Source of the DNA: Ahniella sp.
GTDB taxonomy: Bacteria > Pseudomonadota > Gammaproteobacteria > Xanthomonadales > Ahniellaceae
Direction of reading: 5' to 3'
DNA: 64,000 bases
Assembly: GCA_016712105.1 (NCBI GenBank)
Contig: JADJRU010000009.1
Coordinates: 124,001 to 188,000 of the forward strand
Shown here piece after piece: positions 31,430 through 41,588 of the stretch (position 1 is the first letter of the stretch; every line of letters starts with the position of its first letter). Both the position numbers and the translations under genes were made by a program. The notes beneath the pieces are model-generated. The model worked only from the letters and a program-made list of their open reading frames with translations. It did not search any database and had not been told where the DNA came from.

Positions 31430-32002
31430 ATGAATCTCACTCCTCTGGTCCAAAGTTTTGTCCTGCACTTCGGCGAAATGGGCTCGCGATGGGGCATCAA
31501 TCGAACCGTGGGACAGATTTACGCCCTCCTGTTCGTGAGCGCCCGCCCACTCAATGCCGACGAAATCGCTGAAGCCCTGGCGTTCTCCCGATCCAATGTG
31601 AGCATGGGACTCAAGGAACTTGAATCCTGGCGACTCGTGCGTCTGCTCCACCAACCGGGCGACCGCCGCGAGTATTTCTCGGCCCCTGAAGATGTCTGGG
31701 CGATCTTCCGGACGCTTGCCGAGGAACGCCGCAAGCGCGAAGTCGACCCGACCTTGACGATGTTGCGTGATGCCCTTCTCGTCCAACCGGACAACGAACC
31801 CGACCGCCACGCGCAGAAACGGATGGCTTCGATGCACGAACTCATCGAACTCAGCACCAGTTGGTTTGCCGATGTCCAGAAACTGGATGAACGGACGCTG
31901 CGCCAACTGATGAAGCTTGGATCCGCCGCGCAGAAGCTGCTGCTGATGAAGGACTCACTGAAACCCGCCGCAACACGCAACAAGAAGGCCGCTGGGCCAT
32001 GA
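31430..32002 (+). CDS. GbsR/MarR family transcriptional regulator
   Basis: A 190-residue winged-helix protein starting MNLTPLVQSFVLHFGEMGSR. The MarR-type DNA-binding part lies at about residues 20-85: AQIYALLF-like helix (GQIYALLFVSARPL), NADEIAEALAFSRSNVSMGL (recognition helix) and the wing LLHQPGDRREYFS, with a Glu-Arg pair. The C-terminal half is helical and ends with a Lys-rich tail. GbsR-type regulators respond to small molecules such as choline or membrane stress. Its stop overlaps the cydA start by four bases (ATGA), so it is cotranscribed with and probably controls the quinol oxidase. Divergent from the his operon. Confidence 0.88.
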   Translation: MNLTPLVQSFVLHFGEMGSRWGINRTVGQIYALLFVSARPLNADEIAEALAFSRSNVSMGLKELESWRLVRLLHQPGDRREYFSAPEDVWAIFRTLAEERRKREVDPTLTMLRDALLVQPDNEPDRHAQKRMASMHELIELSTSWFADVQKLDERTLRQLMKLGSAAQKLLLMKDSLKPAATRNKKAAGP

Positions 32003-33355
32003 CCGAACTCGACCCACTGCTGCTGCACCGAATCCAGTTCGCAGCCAACATCAGCTTCCACATCCTGTTCCCGACGATCACGATCAGCCTCGCCTGGGTC
32101 CTGGTGTTCTTCAAATGGCGGTTTGCGCGCACCGGAAAGTCCTACTGGATGGACGCCTATTTCCTGTGGGTGAAAGTGTTCGCGCTGAGTTTTGCGCTCG
32201 GCGTCGTCAGCGGCATCACGATGAGCTTTCAGTTCGGCACCAATTGGCCTGGCTTCATGAATACGGTCGGCAACATTGCCGGCCCCCTGCTGGCTTACGA
32301 AGTACTCACGGCGTTTTTCCTCGAAGCGAGTTTCCTCGGCATCATGCTGTTTGGCCTGAAGCGTGTCGGACATCGCTGGCACACCGTGGCGACACTGCTA
32401 GTGGCCATCGGTACGTCGCTGTCGGCATTCTGGATTCTGGCGCTGAACTCATGGATGCAGACACCAGCCGGCTTCGAGATGCGCCAGAGTGTCGACGGGC
32501 ATTGGGCCGCACATGTGGTCGACTGGTCAGCCGTCATCTTCAACCCGAGCTTTCCGTATCGATTGATGCACATGCTCGGCGCCAGCGCCCTGACTGCCAC
32601 GTTCATGGTTCTTGGCGTCACCGCATATCGTTGGTTCAAGGGCCAACGCAGCGCGGACATCCTGCCCACCCTGCGCATCGCCTTGCTGCTCGGCGCAACC
32701 TTGGTCCCGACCCAGATTCTGCTGGGTGACCTGCATGGCCTGAACACACTGGAACATCAACCCGCGAAACTCGCAGCGATGGAAGGCATCTGGCAGACCC
32801 AGCGCGGCGCACCAGCCGTCCTGCTCGGCTGGCCGGACGAGGAACAGCGACGCAACATCGGCGAGTTGGCGATCCCGAATCTGGCCAGCTTTTACCTGAC
32901 ACACGACTGGCACGGAGAGATTCGCGGGCTTGACGATTTTCCCGGCCTGCACCCGCCGGTGGCGCCGGTGTTCTTTGCGTTTCGCATCATGGTCGGTATC
33001 GGCATCTGCATGCTGTTGCTCGCCACGTATGCGAGTTGGCGCCTGCGGGTCTGGTCGCCAATCCAGGCGACCTCAATGAATCGACCATGGCTGCTCCGAT
33101 TGATGATCATCGGAACGTTCTCCGGCTGGGTCGGCACGCTGTCAGGCTGGTACGTCACCGAGATCGGGCGCCAACCATGGCTGGTCACCGGTGTACTTCC
33201 TGACCAAGGACGCTGCGGCCGATCTGCCGGCGCCGATGGTGCTGTCAACCTTGCTGATGTATCTGGCCTTGTACGCCTTCCTGCTGGTGAGCTACATCGG
33301 TGTGGTGTTCCATCTGGCCCGCAAGGCTGGTGCGCCCAAGGAGGCTTCAAAATGA
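31999..33355 (+). CDS. cydA: bd-type (cyanide-insensitive-like) ubiquinol oxidase subunit I, frame-interrupted near the C-terminus
   Basis: Membrane subunit that carries the hemes and oxidises quinol while reducing oxygen to water. MTELDPLLLHRIQFAANISF matches the N-terminus, with the heme ligand His in the first helix; GTNWPGFMNTVGNIAGPLLAYE and the FEASF-like FLEASFLGIMLFGLKRV follow. The periplasmic Q loop between KLAAMEGIW and GLDDFPGL is short, as in the cyanide-insensitive type. After EIGRQPWLVTG (about 33195) one base is lost, and the true end is in the next frame (KDAAADLPAPMVLSTLLMYL ... ARKAGAPKEASK) with stop at 33353-33355. That stop overlaps the cydB ATG. Without repair, one long chimeric frame runs on into cydB. 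Confidence 0.92.
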
Positions 33356-34361
33356 GTGCGCATCCGCTGATGACGTTCAACGACTGGATCCCGGTGATCT
33401 TTGTGGCCCTGATGGGACTGGCCATGCTCGCTTATGTGGTGCTTGACGGGTTCGATCTCGGGATCGGCATGCTGCTCGGCTTCGGGGATGCCGATGAGAA
33501 GGATCTGATGGTCGGGGCGATCGGCCCGTTCTGGGACGCCAACGAAACCTGGCTGGTGCTGGGCGTCGGCATCCTGCTGACGGCGTTTCCGTTTGCCCAC
33601 GGCATCATCCTCGGTGCCTTGTATTTGCCGGTGGCGGTGATGCTGCTGGGACTGACCTTGCGCGGGGTGTCGTTCGATTTCCGAAGCAAGGCCCCGACAA
33701 ACCGACAGCCATTCTGGAATCGCATGTTCGTGCTCGGCTCCCTGATCGCGGCGCTGGCACAGGGCTGATGCTGGGGCGTTACGTCCTCAGGTTCGAAGAC
33801 AGCGGCACGGCACGGTTATTCGCGGCGCTGATCGCAATCTGTCTGGCCGCAGGTTATGTATTGCTGGGCGCCACCTGGTTGATCATCAAGACCGAAGGGA
33901 CACTTCAGACACGGGCAGTTTCCTGGTCATTAAAAGCGATCGCCTGGGTCGCCCTCGGGATTCTGCTGATTTCAGTCGCCACGCCCTGGGTCAGCGCACG
34001 GATTGCCGAAAAATGGTTCAGCCTGCCGAACATGGTGCTGCTCGCACCCTTGCCGCTGACCACACTGCTGCTGTTCTTCATTGCCTGGCGAAGCTTGCGG
34101 CGCCTGCCAGAGCGTTTGTCCCAGAACAACCACTACGGAGACTGGGTGCCATTTGCCAGCGTCGTCGGCATCTTCATGCTGGCGTTCTACGGTCTCGCCT
34201 ACAGCCTGTTTCCGTATCTGGTCATCGACCGGATGACCTCTGGCAGGCATCCAGTGCACCTGAGGCACAGCGAGTGATCCTCTACGGCGCCCTGGTCGTG
34301 AGCGCGCGCGCCGGTTCTCGTCCGCGTGTTTCGCGGCAAGAGCGGCGGTGATCAGGGGTAG
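33352..34361 (+). CDS. cydB: bd-type quinol oxidase subunit II, several frame interruptions
   Basis: Second membrane subunit of the oxidase. MSAHPLMTFNDWIPVIFVAL at 33352 and YVVLDGFDLGIGMLLGF, then FWDANETWLVLGVGILLTAFP are hallmark CydB sequences. At about 33763 one base is missing (expected ALAQGLMLGRYV), and the protein goes on in the frame of 33768-34277. Near 34235 it shifts again (DRMT/LWQASSAPEAQRVILYGA), and near 34290-34310 once more, to end VFRGKSGGDQG with a TAG at 34359-34361. The joined length, about 336 residues, is normal. Eight or nine membrane helices are expected. No small third subunit (CydX-like) was recognised after it. Confidence 0.9.
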
Positions 34362-34456
34362 GCGCGTGCGGCTCTAGCGGGGCTTCTTAGCGCGGGTGTT
34401 TCGCGGCAAGACCGCTCGGCGTTGCACCGTATTGAGGCTTGCACTTGCGCGCGAGC

Positions 34457-35017
34457 CTACACACCGGCCAGCCACTTCGTCGCCATCCGGCGCAGGGAAG
34501 GATCGAAGGATTCTTCAGCCGCGACGGCCTGGATCGGCCACCAGCGCAGGTCATTCGATTCCTCGCCAACCACGAATGACTCATCGCCGGTTGCCCGAAC
34601 GACAAACCGGACGTCATAGTGCCAATGGCCGGGATCGGATTTCCGTTCCGGAATCCAGTGGCGATCGAGATCAAAAACCTCGACGCCGACCTGAAGCCCC
34701 TCAAGGCCTGTTTCTTCTTCGGCTTCCTTCAAGGCCACCCGCTGAAGATCACCGTCGCCATCGGCATGACCGCCGGGCTGTAGCCAACGATCCAGCTTCC
34801 GATGGTGTGTCAGCAGGGTTCGCCGACCATCGGCGCTGACCACAAACGCCGATCCGGTGAAATGGCCGACCAGATGCGACCTCAGGCAACACTCAGCACT
34901 GGAGCGTGCAAAATCACGGAATTCGGCCACGATTTCCGGATCGAGGCCAACGGCTGCCGGAATTCCGTGCAACAGGGCAAGGACTTGGGTTTGGGCGTTT
35001 TCAAACGGTGGTATCAC
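34457..35017 (-). CDS. NUDIX hydrolase
   Basis: A 186-residue protein. The GTG at 35017 (MIPPFENAQTQVLALLHGIP) is chosen because GAGGA lies five bases upstream; the longer frame starts without a site. The NUDIX box lies around residues 85-105: GGHADGDGDLQRVALKEAEE followed by ETGL. It departs slightly from the strict consensus (Lys for Arg), as in a known subgroup with GGHxDGD. Other motifs are the preceding RKLDRWLQP and DRHWIPERKSDPGHWHYDVR. The family cleaves nucleoside diphosphates linked to another moiety; the substrate is not predictable. Standing alone, divergent from the permease. C-terminus ATKWLAGV. Confidence 0.87.
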   Translation of the reverse strand: MIPPFENAQTQVLALLHGIPAAVGLDPEIVAEFRDFARSSAECCLRSHLVGHFTGSAFVVSADGRRTLLTHHRKLDRWLQPGGHADGDGDLQRVALKEAEEETGLEGLQVGVEVFDLDRHWIPERKSDPGHWHYDVRFVVRATGDESFVVGEESNDLRWWPIQAVAAEESFDPSLRRMATKWLAGV

Positions 35018-35227
35018 GGAATCCTCTTTGCCGGTGAGCGGGTTCGTGCGTATCTTAGCGGGCGGTTCGGTTACACCCGAGACTTCGCAGCGGTAAATCC
35101 GTCCGGCGATTTCCGAAGCAACCTGACACAAAACAGCCACCTGGGCCCAACCTTCGGACGAGGGAGTCGTCGGCGGTCCTGGCGTGGTTCCGCAGCACCA
35201 ACGACCTATCAAGATCGGAGTAGACGG

Positions 35228-36660
35228 ATGCTTTTGATCGCATCAAACCGCTGGACCAGATTCTCGCGACTGCCGAGCAACGCAGCCTGAAACGCCAGCT
35301 TGGCGCTTTCGACCTGACCATGCTGGGTATCGGCGCAATCATCGGCACCGGCATCTTCGTCCGACAGCCGTGGCGGCCAACAAGGCCGGCCCGGGCATGC
35401 TGTATTCGTTCATCATTGCCGGCTTTGTCTGTGCCCTGACCGCACTAATTTATGCCGAAATTGCCGCCATGGTGCCAGTCGCCGGCTCCGCGTATACCTA
35501 CTCCTACGCGGTACTGGGCGAACTGATCGCGTGGACGGTCGGTTGGGCCTTGATCCTTGAATAGGCAGTCGCTGCCGGCGCAGTGGCTGTCGGTTGGTCC
35601 GGGTATGCCAACGGATTCCTCCATGAAATCGGTTATGGCTTGCCGTTGGCACTGACCGCCGGCCCGTTCGACACCATCAACGCTCCGGATGGCACCAAGG
35701 GCCACGGCAGCTTCAACCTCATTGCGTTCCTGATCTCGCTGCTGATCACATGGCTGCTGGTCATTGGCACGTCGAAGAGCGCCAAGGTCACCGCGGTGCT
35801 CGTGCTGATCAAGGTCGCTGCCTTGGCAGTGTTCGTGGTCCTGGCCCTGCCTGCCGTCAAGAGCGCCAACTTCGAACCCATGCTGCCGAATGGCTGGGGC
35901 ACACCCCTTTCCGGCGTCGGTGTACTGGGCGCGGCGGCCTCGATCTTCTTTGCCTATGTGGGCTTCGATGCAGTCTCGACAGCGGCTGAAGAAACCAAAA
36001 ATCCGAACCGGAACATTCCGATCGGTCTGATCGGTTCGCTCGGCGTCTGTACCGTGTTCTATCTGCTCGTCGCCTATGCAGCCATCGGCTCGACCGGTGC
36101 CCAGCCGGGTGGCGAACTGTCTCACCAAGGAGCCGCTTGCTTACATTCTCCGTAACCTCGGCTACCCGCAAATCGGCAATTGGGTGGCAGGCGCAGCGAT
36201 CATCGCCTTGCCCTCGGTCATCCTGATGATGATCTTCGGCCAGACGCGCATCCTGTTCACGATGGCGCGCGACGGCTTGATGCCGAAGGCATTTGCCAAG
36301 ATCCACACCAAGTACCACACGCCGCATGTCGTCACCATCGTCACGGGTATCGCCGTGTCGCTGTTTGCCGCCATGTTCCCGGTCGAAAGCCTCGCGGACA
36401 TCTCCAACTCCGGCACCCTGTTCGCGTTCTTTGTGGTCGCTGCTGGCGTGATGTTGCTGCGTTCGCGGCAACCTGATCGCGTGCGCCCGTTCCGTACCCC
36501 GATGATCTGGCTGGTGGGCCTGTTGGCCATGGCAGGATGCGCGTTGCTCTTTGTCAGCCTCGGCTGGTACACGATCAAGCTCTTCCTGATCTGGGCGGCC
36601 ATTGGTCTGGCGGTGTATTTCCTCTATGCCCGCCGTCGCAGCGTGCTCGCCAATCAGTAA
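35228..36660 (+). CDS. APC family amino-acid permease (cationic amino-acid transporter-like), heavily frame-interrupted
   Basis: An ATG at 35228 (GGAG about 9 bases upstream) begins a protein that can be read only across several breaks. A lost base after MLF gives DRIKPLDQILATAEQRSLKR; another at about 35365 precedes TAVAANKAGPGMLYSFIIAG; a TAG at 35562-35564 replaces what should be a Tyr codon (ALILE-stop-AVAAGAVAVGW); another shift lies near 36120 before TKEPLAYILRNLGYPQ. About 12 helices with LGIGAIIGTGIF, the classic APC helix 1 motif, and GFDAVSTAAEETKNPNRNIP. The family imports amino acids by proton or exchange coupling. Reconstructed length is about 477 residues. This could be a real pseudogene, but the breaks resemble those in essential genes. 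Confidence 0.85.
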
Positions 36661-36674
36661 TTGACGAAAACAAA

Positions 36675-36707
36675 GCCGCGGCCCGTTTTCCGGGTCGCGG
36701 CTTTTTT
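36675..36707 (+). terminator. Rho-independent terminator after the permease
   Basis: GCCGCGGCCCG, loop TTTTC, then CGGGTCGCGGC followed by TTTTTT. The eleven-base stem has one G-T pair. It begins 14 bases after the permease stop, so the permease is the end of its transcription unit and the tRNA-Arg gene that follows has its own promoter. Confidence 0.92.
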
Positions 36708-36750
36708 CTTGCCCAAGCCGTACCGCTTCGTGGTAAAAAGCACACCGCAC

Positions 36751-36827
36751 GCGTCCGTAGCTCAGCCGGATAGAGCATCAGGCTTCGAACCTGAGGGCCG
36801 GGGGTTCGAGTCCCTCCGGGCGCGCCA
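36751..36827 (+). tRNA. tRNA-Arg (anticodon TCG), CCA encoded
   Basis: A 77-base cloverleaf: acceptor GCGTCCG pairs with CGGGCGC (one T-G pair), D stem GCTC/GAGC, anticodon stem TCAGG/CCTGA with loop CTTCGAA (anticodon TCG, reading CGA), T arm CCGGG-GGTTCGAGT-CCCTC-like with GTTCGA, then G and CCA. Adjacent open frames ending in RDSNPRPSGSK are translations of this gene and were not called. About 200 bases to dinB (36828-37031) hold a small ACAACCC/GGGTTGT hairpin and nothing else. Confidence 0.98.
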
Positions 36828-37031
36828 ATAGTCGAGGGACAACCCGGTAACACGGAGGGTTGTGCCCAACTCCTCAGAAGCCAGTCGTCCGTGCCGCTGA
36901 GCGGCAAGGCGTCGCGCCCGCATTGGTGCGGCGGATCCTCCGGTCGAAGTTGCAGGGGATACGGGTCGGTCAGACCGCCCAGCCCGGATCAACTGAAGCG
37001 CCAACCGGTTCGGATCAACAAATCCCAAAGA

Positions 37032-38126
37032 TCACCGGCTACTGCTGAGGCCGAACAGTTCGCCCTGGACTTCCAACTCATGCCGGTCGACAAAATGCCC
37101 CAGCCCGACACCCGCCAGCCGATATCGCGTCCGCTCTGGCAAATCCACCCGTGATTTGAGCGACAGCGCCAGCGCACCCAGCACCTCGGCGCTGCTGGGT
37201 GGTTCCAGCGGGGTCAGACTCCGCGTGAGCAACCGGAAATCCTGGGTTTTCAACTTGAGAATGACCGTCCGCCCTACCCGATCCGGTTCACGCTCCGCCT
37301 GAGACCACACTTTTTCTGCCAATGCCAACAGCGTGTCGTCGAATTCGTCGAGCAGCAGATCCTTGGCGAAGGTGTCCTCCGCTGAAATCTGCTGAGTGGG
37401 TCGTTCGACCACGACAGGATGATCGTCAATCCCGCGCGCCAACTCCCACAAACGCTGACCGTACGATCCAAAGGCCTCGCGCAAGACTTCAAGGGGCGAC
37501 TCGGCGAGGTCGCCAACCGTGCTGAATCCAAGGCCTTGCAGCTTCGCTTCAGTCACCTTTCCCACGCCCGGCAGCCGAGCCACCGGCAAGGGCTGCAGGA
37601 ACGCCTGCACTTGATGCGGCCGAAGCACGAATTGCCCGTCGGGTTTCCGCCAATCGGACGCAATCTTGGCCAGGAACTTGTTCGGTGCGACGCCCGCCGA
37701 AGCCGTGAGGTTCAACTCGTCCCGAATGGCTGCACGAATCTGCTCGGCGACTGCCGTCGCGGTCGGCAACGAGAGCTTGTTCACGGACACATCGAGATAG
37801 GCTTCGTCCAGAGACAGCGGCTCGATCAGATCGGTATGCCGGGAAAAGATTTCGCGCGTTTGCCGGGACACCGCGCGATAACGCAGAAAATCCGGCGGCA
37901 CGAACACGGCATCCGGGCACAGCCGCTCGGCACGGATCGCCGGCATCGCCGACTTCACACCATAACGACGCGCCTCGTAACTGGCGGCACAGACCACCGA
38001 GCGTGCCCCGCGCCAGGCCACGACCACCGGCTTGCCGCGCAACGAGGGGTCGTCGCGCTGCTCCACGGATGCGTAGAACGCATCCATGTCGACATGCACG
38101 ATCTTGCGGGGAACATCCTGGGACAT
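37032..38126 (-). CDS. dinB: DNA polymerase IV (Y family)
   Basis: Low-fidelity, damage-bypassing polymerase. The start MSQDVPRKIVHVDMDAFYAS at 38126 is chosen because the catalytic N-terminus begins there; a further 18 codons are open upstream. Palm motifs are in place: DMDAFYASVEQ (first metal Asp), VVCAASYEARRYGVKSAMP, and PLSLDEAYLDV with the catalytic Asp-Glu pair. The helix-hairpin-helix region is LPGVGKVTEAKLQGLG and the little-finger domain ends VGRTVILKLKTQDFRLLTRS. The protein is 364 residues. The last residues (QGELFGLSSSR) resemble a beta-clamp-binding peptide (QxxLF-like). Monocistronic, divergent from the peptidase gene. Confidence 0.97.
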   Translation of the reverse strand: MSQDVPRKIVHVDMDAFYASVEQRDDPSLRGKPVVVAWRGARSVVCAASYEARRYGVKSAMPAIRAERLCPDAVFVPPDFLRYRAVSRQTREIFSRHTDLIEPLSLDEAYLDVSVNKLSLPTATAVAEQIRAAIRDELNLTASAGVAPNKFLAKIASDWRKPDGQFVLRPHQVQAFLQPLPVARLPGVGKVTEAKLQGLGFSTVGDLAESPLEVLREAFGSYGQRLWELARGIDDHPVVVERPTQQISAEDTFAKDLLLDEFDDTLLALAEKVWSQAEREPDRVGRTVILKLKTQDFRLLTRSLTPLEPPSSAEVLGALALSLKSRVDLPERTRYRLAGVGLGHFVDRHELEVQGELFGLSSSR

Positions 38127-38228
38127 TGACGAATAGTAACGCCGAGCCGACACAGTACTTTGGTCAGTCGCCATCCTCACACGGCTTCGGTTATGGTCGC
38201 CGGCTTGAACCGATCCGCGGAGTCCCCG

Positions 38229-40468
38229 ATGCGCTTGAACCTTGCCTTTTCCCTGGCACTATTGCTGCCGCTGGCAGCGTGTGACCAAACTTCCAGCAAC
38301 ACTGTCGCCAAGGCTGAGGCCGACGGCAAGACCGAATCCGTATGGTCGTATCCGACGGCACGAACCGTCGAGCAGACTGACGAGTATTTTGGCGTCAAGG
38401 TTGCCGACCCCTACCGCTGGATGGAAAACCTCGATGACCCGGACCTCGCCACCTGGGTTGGTGCGCAGAACAATCTGGTGCAACAGCACCTGGCCGAAGC
38501 GCCGGCCCGCGAATGGATCAAGAATCGTCTGGGCGAACTCTGGGACTTCGAGCGCTTCGGTGTTCCGAGTGTTCATGGCTCGCGTTATTTCTACACGCAG
38601 AACACGGGCCTTCAGAACCAATCGCCGGTGTTTGTACAGGACGGCCTCGATGGTGAAGCGCGCCTGCTGATGGATCCGAATCAGCTGTCTGCGGATGGCA
38701 CGGTCTCGCTGGCCGACTTCGAAGCCAGTCCGGACGGAACGCTGTTCGCGTGGTCCACTTCGGATGGTGGCTCGGATTGGCGCGTCATCCGGGTTCGGGA
38801 TGTGGCCACTGGCAAGGATCTGGATGATCGGATCGAATGGGCCAAGTTCACCGGCATCACCTGGGCGAAAGACAACAGCGGTTTCTACTATTCAGGTTAC
38901 GACAAGCCGGAAGGCGAAGACGAACTGAAAGCCGTCAACCGATTCCAGAAGCTCTGGTTCCACAAACTCGGCACGGCCCAGAAGGACGATGTGCTCGTCT
39001 TCGAGCGCAAGGACCAGCCGGAATGGGGATTCGGTGCATCGATCAGCGATGACGGGCGTCTTCTGGTGATCACCGGTTCCCAAGGCACCGACGAGCGGAA
39101 TCGCCTTTGGATCAAGGATCTCTCGAAGCCTGACGCAGAGGTCGAAGGGGTGTTCGAAGAACTCGTCGCCACGTGGGATTTTGTCGGCAGCCGGGAGCGC
39201 ACATTGTTCCTTCGTACGGACGACAACGCCAGTCAGTACCGCCTGATTGCGCTCGATCTGGACTCGCCGGCGCGCGAGAACTGGCGCGAAGTGATTCCTT
39301 CCGGTTTGAACGACCGCGGCACCTTGCGCGAGGTGTCGCACGTCAACGGCCAGTTCATCGCCAGTTATCTGATGGATGCACGCAGTGTCGTGGTGGTCAT
39401 CGGCGAAGATGGTGAAACGGTTCGGGAAATCGATATGCCCGGCATCGGTGCCACGACCGATTTGCCGGCGGCGTCAACGACACCGAGACATTCTTCAATT
39501 TCGCCAGTTTTGCGCAACCGGAAACCGTCTTCCGTTACGACGCCGTGTCGGGCCAGGTCAGCGTTCAAGACCCCAAAGTCGACTTTGATCCGGCAGACTT
39601 CGAGACCACTCAGGTTCGTGCCACCAGCAAGGACGGCACGGAAGTCCCGATGTTCATCACGATGAAAAAGGGCACGGTACTGGACGGCAACAACCCGACC
39701 ATCCTCTACGGTTACGGTGGCTTCAACATTCCAGTCACGCCGCGTTTTTCACCGGCCAACATTGCCTGGATGGAAATGGGCGGCATCTATGCCAGCGCGA
39801 ACCTGCGCGGTGGCGGCGAATACGGCCCGACCTGGCATGAACTCGGCACCCGCACCAAGAAGCAGAACGTCTTCGACGATGCCGCGGCTGCAGCGGAGTT
39901 CCTGATCAAGAACCAATACACGAATGCCGGCAAACTGGCTCTGAGTGGTCGGTCGAACGGTGGGTTGTTGGCCGCCGCCACGGCGATGCAGTATCCGCAA
40001 CTGTTCCGTGCGTCCCTGCCTGCTGTCGGTGTCCTGGACATGCTTCGCTTCCGGGACTTCACGATCGGCTGGGCCTGGGAATCGGATTACGGCTCGGTCA
40101 AGGATGAATCGGAGTTCAAGGCGCTTTTTGCCTATTCGCCGCTCCACACCATTCAGGCCGGACGCGAGTATCCGGCCATGCTGGTGACCACCGCCGATCG
40201 CGACGACCGCGTGTTTCCGGCGCACAGCTTCAAGTACGCCGCGGCCATGCAGGCCGCCAATCCGAATGGGAAGTACCCGACCTTCATTCGCGTGGAAACC
40301 CGGGCCGGACATGGTGCCGGCAAACCCACATCAAAATTGATCGAAGAAAATGCCGATCTCTTCGCGTTCCTGACCAAGGAACTGGACATGACCGATCTCG
40401 ACGACGAAGACCTCGAAGAAGAAGAGGAATTCGAGGAAGACGAAGACTGCACGGAAGATTGCGAGTAA
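38229..40468 (+). CDS. Prolyl oligopeptidase family lipoprotein with acidic C-terminal tail, one frame interruption
   Basis: The start MRLNLAFSLALLLPLAACDQ (GGAG upstream) carries a lipobox LAAC, so it is likely lipid-anchored. The N-terminal propeller frames WSYPTARTVEQTDEYFGVKV and ADPYRWMENLDDPDL. Near 39470 the frame changes; after it NDTETFFNFASFAQPETVF leads into the hydrolase domain, with TILYGYGGFNIPVTPRFSP, the nucleophile GRSNGGLLAAATAMQ, the Asp in TADRDDRVFP and the His in RAGHGAGKPT. Total about 746 residues. The last 25 residues are mostly Asp/Glu with two Cys (DEDCTEDCE), unusual for the family and close to an acidic surface tail. It cleaves prolyl bonds in short peptides. Confidence 0.92.
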
Positions 40469-40585
40469 GCACTTCGTTTTTCGTTCAAGGCATATGGATA
40501 TGGCCGGGTCTGATGAACTACGGGCCCGGTTCGACGGACAATGTGTCACCGGCGGCTTCCGCCCCACTCTACCCGAGGCACTTCC

Positions 40586-41545
40586 ATGATCCATGACAGC
40601 ATTCTGGGCACGATCGGCAAGACGCCCGTCGTGCGCATCAACCGCCTGGCGCCAGAAGGCATCCATTTCTACGTCAAGATCGAAGCGTTCAATCCGATGT
40701 CATCGGTGAAGGACCGACTCGCTCTGGGCATCATCGAAGACGCCGAGGCCAAGGGTTTGCTGAAGCCTGGCCAGACGGTGGTCGAGGCGACATCCGGCAA
40801 CACCGGCATCGCCCTGGCCATGGTCTGCGCGGCGAAGGGTTATCCGTTCGTATCGTTCATGGTCGAAACGTTCTCGATCGAGCGCCGCAAGCTGATGCGC
40901 GCACTGGGCGCCAAGGTCCTGCTGACGCCTGGTCCGGAACGCGCCAGTGGCATGGTCAAACGTGCCGAGGAATTTGCGGCGAAACACGGAGCGTTCCTGG
41001 CGCGGCAGTTCGACAATCCAGCGAATCCTGCCTATCACCGCAGCACCACCGCAGCCGAAATCCTGCAGGATTTTGCCGGCCGCCGACTGGACTACTTCGT
41101 GACCGGTTATGGCACCGGCGGCACACTCACCGGCGTAGGCCAGGTGCTCAAGGTGGCCCGTCCGGACACGAAGATCATCGTTACCGAGCCTGCGAACGCG
41201 GCACTGCTTGCCGGCAAGGAATGGTCCCCGCACAAGATCCAGGGCTGGACGCCGAACTTTGTGCCCTCCGTGCTGGACCGTTCGGTCGTCGATATCAATG
41301 TGCCGGTGACGGATGACGAAGCCCGTGACCATGCACGAGCGCTCGCCACTCAGGAAGGCATCTTCTGCGGCCTGTCTGCGGGAGGCACGTTTGCCGCTGC
41401 CGTCAAACACGCGCAGGAACACGGCAAACCGGGGGATGTGTATCTGTCCATGCTGCCGGACACCGGCGAGCGTTACCTCAGCACGTTCCTGTTCGAGGGC
41501 GTGAACGAAGGCTCCGACGACGAGTGGCTGGCCAGCCTGGGCTGA
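40586..41545 (+). CDS. cysK: Cysteine synthase A
   Basis: PLP enzyme making cysteine from O-acetylserine and sulfide. The protein is 319 residues from MIHDSILGTIGKTPVVRINR (GAGG upstream). The PLP lysine lies in PMSSVKDRLALG (the family SxKDR), substrate loop VEATSGNTGIALAM, the glycine-rich cofactor loop GYGTGGTLTGVGQVLK, and the late SAGGTFAAAV. Identity between CysK and CysM cannot be fixed by eye, but QGWTPNFVPSVLD favours CysK; the SAT-binding C-terminal contact is in LSTFLFEGV. Monocistronic. Intact. Confidence 0.9.
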   Translation: MIHDSILGTIGKTPVVRINRLAPEGIHFYVKIEAFNPMSSVKDRLALGIIEDAEAKGLLKPGQTVVEATSGNTGIALAMVCAAKGYPFVSFMVETFSIERRKLMRALGAKVLLTPGPERASGMVKRAEEFAAKHGAFLARQFDNPANPAYHRSTTAAEILQDFAGRRLDYFVTGYGTGGTLTGVGQVLKVARPDTKIIVTEPANAALLAGKEWSPHKIQGWTPNFVPSVLDRSVVDINVPVTDDEARDHARALATQEGIFCGLSAGGTFAAAVKHAQEHGKPGDVYLSMLPDTGERYLSTFLFEGVNEGSDDEWLASLG

Positions 41546-41588
41546 AGCGCTTGCTACACTTCCGGTTTTACGGAACCGGGCACCAAGC

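Noticed and set aside
31999..33768. A natural cydA-cydB fusion in one long frame
   Set aside because: The 50 or so residues before MSAHPLMTF read as non-CydA sequence, while the right CydA C-terminus is in another frame; the fusion comes from one lost base.
33185..34310. Programmed ribosomal frameshifting in the oxidase genes
   Set aside because: There are many sites in unrelated genes and no slippery heptamer plus pseudoknot; sequencing indels are simpler.
34362..34456. A small CydX-like third oxidase subunit after cydB
   Set aside because: No short frame with a membrane helix is visible; only a duplicated GTGTTTCGCGGCAAGA segment is seen.
36839..36863. ACAACCC/GGGTTGT hairpin after tRNA-Arg as a terminator
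   Set aside because: Stem is only seven pairs with no U-tract.
36762..37028. An open frame on the minus strand reading ...RRDSNPRPSGSKPDALSG
   Set aside because: It is an antisense translation of tRNA-Arg; such DSNPRPSGSK frames are artefacts seen beside tRNAs.
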